64,000 nucleotides of DNA, from NCBI GenBank assembly GCA_965119715.1, contig OZ221969.1, positions 62,001 through 126,000 of the forward strand, given 5' to 3'. The notes beneath the pieces were generated by a model. The model did not search any database. It worked only from the letters and a program-made list of their open reading frames with translations, and had not been told where the DNA came from. Shown here piece by piece: positions 62,671-64,000 of the stretch. The position numbers and the translations under genes were made by a program. The first letter of the stretch is position 1; each line of letters starts with the position of its first letter. The DNA is from JASBYZ01 sp029983705 (lineage in GTDB: Bacteria > Actinomycetota > Coriobacteriia > Coriobacteriales > JAEZZM01).

Positions 62671-63828
62671 GTGATTGGATTGCAGCTTCAAAACAAAACT
62701 ATGTGGGAGCATTTCCAGGACCGTGGTTTAAGCAGACGTACTTTCTTAAAGTCATGCCTTGCTTTAACTGCAGTGTTGGGATTGTCCCCGAGCGAGTTTC
62801 CTCGCGTAGCTGAAGCAGCTGAAACTAAAAAGCTTCCAGTTGTTATCTGGCTACACGGTCATGAATGCACCGGCTGCGACGAAGCATTTATCAGATCTAC
62901 TTCGCCATACACTTCAGATGTGATTTTAAACATGATTTCGCTCGAGTCAAGTCATTTATTATCATCTGCATTTGGTGAAGCATTTAATGCACACCTAGAA
63001 AAGACCATGGAAGACTACGATAGTCAGTATTTACTTGCTATAGAAGGTGCCGTACCACTTGATGATGACGGAACATCATGCATGACCGGAGGCCACACCT
63101 TCAAGCACGAACTTGAAAGAGTTTCAGCAGGTGCTGCAGCAGTTATTGAATATGGCTCATGTGCTACCTGGGGAGGAATTCAAGCAGCAGCTCCTAACCC
63201 AACTGGCTCAGCAACTACCTCTGACGTAGTTAAGGGTAAGCCAGTTATTAAGGTTCCAGGCTGCCCTCCTATTCCTGAGGTAATGACTGGTGTCATCATG
63301 CACTATGCACTCTTTGGTGAGCTACCACCGGTTGACCAAGTTGGTAGACCACTTCAATTCTACGGAAACCGTATCCACGATACCTGCTATAAGCGTCCTT
63401 TCTTTGACTCAGGTAAGTTTGTAGAAAAATTTGACGATGAGGGCGCTAAAAAAGGTTGGTGTCTCTACAAGGTTGGTTGCAGAGGACCTGTTACATACAA
63501 CTCATGCGGTAACATGCGTTGGTGGGAAGGTCTTTCTTACCCAATCCAAGCTGGACACGGCTGCATTGGTTGCTCAGAAAAAGACTTCTGGGATAATGAC
63601 CAGTTCTACGACCGTCTTCCAAGCATCCCAACTCCAAATGCCGTAATAGACGCAGATGCCGTTGGTCTTGTTGGAACTGCTGCAGTTGTGGGCGCAATTG
63701 GTGTTCACGCAGCAATTACCACCTTTGTAAACAAACATGAGCAAAGCAAAAAGGATAAAGAGCAAAAAGCTCATGAAGCTCATATACAAGACAAGCAAAC
63801 GGTAAGCAAAAACGACTTAGGAGAATAG
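62671..63828 (+). CDS. NiFe hydrogenase small subunit, Tat-exported
   Basis: About 385 aa. Tat signal SRRTFLKSCLALTAVLGL after MWEHFQDRG. Cluster ligands in HGHECTGCDEA, GSCATWGG, PGCPP, and the C-terminal HDTCYKRPFFDSG, CLYKVGCRGPVTYNSC and CIGCSEKDFWD. A C-terminal transmembrane helix (VGLVGTAAVVGAIGVHAAI) anchors it on the outer face, like group 1 uptake hydrogenases. The start is unsure: GTG at 62671 or TTG at 62680 beside AGAGGAG, or ATG at 62701. The ATG at 62596 has no ribosome-binding site. It is the first gene of an operon continuing with the large subunit. Confidence 0.9.
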   Translation: MIGLQLQNKTMWEHFQDRGLSRRTFLKSCLALTAVLGLSPSEFPRVAEAAETKKLPVVIWLHGHECTGCDEAFIRSTSPYTSDVILNMISLESSHLLSSAFGEAFNAHLEKTMEDYDSQYLLAIEGAVPLDDDGTSCMTGGHTFKHELERVSAGAAAVIEYGSCATWGGIQAAAPNPTGSATTSDVVKGKPVIKVPGCPPIPEVMTGVIMHYALFGELPPVDQVGRPLQFYGNRIHDTCYKRPFFDSGKFVEKFDDEGAKKGWCLYKVGCRGPVTYNSCGNMRWWEGLSYPIQAGHGCIGCSEKDFWDNDQFYDRLPSIPTPNAVIDADAVGLVGTAAVVGAIGVHAAITTFVNKHEQSKKDKEQKAHEAHIQDKQTVSKNDLGE

Positions 63829-63829
63829 C

Positions 63830-64000
63830 GTGAAAAGAGTTGTAGTTGATCCAGTAACTCGTATTGAAGGTCACCTGCGCGTTGAGATTACCGTTGATGA
63901 ATCAAACGGTAAAATTTCAGACGCACTTTCAACAGGTACCGCATGGCGAGGTATTGAGGTCGTAAGTAAAAATAGAGACCCGCGTGATGTGTGGGCATTT
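63830..64000 (+). CDS. NiFe hydrogenase large subunit (partial, cut by window edge)
   Basis: The 57 readable codons from a GTG at 63830 (GGAGAATAGC upstream) start MKRVVVDPVTRIEGHLRVEI, with the conserved RIEGH motif of NiFe hydrogenase large subunits, followed by STGTAWRGIE and RDPRDVWAF. It will carry the Ni-Fe site, and its first Cys pair is expected just after the window end. Coupled to the small subunit gene. Confidence 0.93.
   Translation, partial: MKRVVVDPVTRIEGHLRVEITVDESNGKISDALSTGTAWRGIEVVSKNRDPRDVWAF

Overview
The window looks like chromosome of an anaerobic, fairly low-GC member of the Coriobacteriia (Eggerthellaceae/Atopobiaceae type). I infer this from gene content, not from a marker gene: a 12-TM LuxR regulator, FixABCX, a Tat-exported rubrerythrin, a selenocysteine formate dehydrogenase with its maturation genes, an exported NiFe hydrogenase, and surface proteins with IPKTS-type sorting signals. 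No rRNA or tRNA gene was seen.

Layout. 1-7.4 kb: LuxR-type regulator, the fixABCX electron-transfer operon with a divergent TetR regulator and a perfect palindromic operator candidate, an unknown lipoprotein, and Tat rubrerythrin. 7.5-12.6 kb: accessory genes, including two adjacent paralogous lipoprotein genes each frameshifted at a short poly-A run, a truncated DUF262 gene, a DUF4349 lipoprotein, an SMR exporter, a zinc-ribbon protein and an orphan HicB-like antitoxin. 12.8-21.0 kb: a complete type II-A CRISPR-Cas system (30 repeats, 29 spacers, csn2-cas2-cas1-cas9 on the minus strand, tracrRNA on the plus strand just upstream of cas9). 21.1-25.2 kb: a distant ATP-grasp-like protein of unknown role and a large Cna-B surface adhesin. 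25.4-26.9 kb: a decayed IS3-family element.

27.2-36.05 kb is a composite genomic island at the 3' end of guaA. The 11-bp sequence TATTCCCACTC (reverse complement GAGTGGGAATA, the end of guaA and the known target of Tn5801-like elements) occurs three times: in guaA and about 4.3 and 8.8 kb away from it. The segments between the copies carry a GC-rich arsenic operon (arsR-acr3-arsD-arsA-arsC) and a mosaic of a truncated Cna-B protein, a DUF4160/DUF2442 remnant and copper resistance (copB plus a truncated copY). No integrase is present.

36-49.3 kb: guaA, a DMT transporter and a formate dehydrogenase locus on the minus strand: mobA-fdhD fusion, moeA, fdnG (in-frame UGA read as Sec), fdnH, fdnI, a cysteine desulfurase and fdhE. 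Formate oxidation on the outer face of the membrane would pass electrons through FdnH and FdnI to the quinone pool. 49.3-56.5 kb: ychF, an NSS transporter, pdxS, a nitrosative-stress group (ygbA, a Crp/Fnr HcpR-like regulator, hcp) and carbonic anhydrase. 56.5-64 kb: an 800-aa protein of unknown function, a multi-cluster ferredoxin protein, groES-groEL and the start of an exported NiFe hydrogenase operon cut by the window edge.
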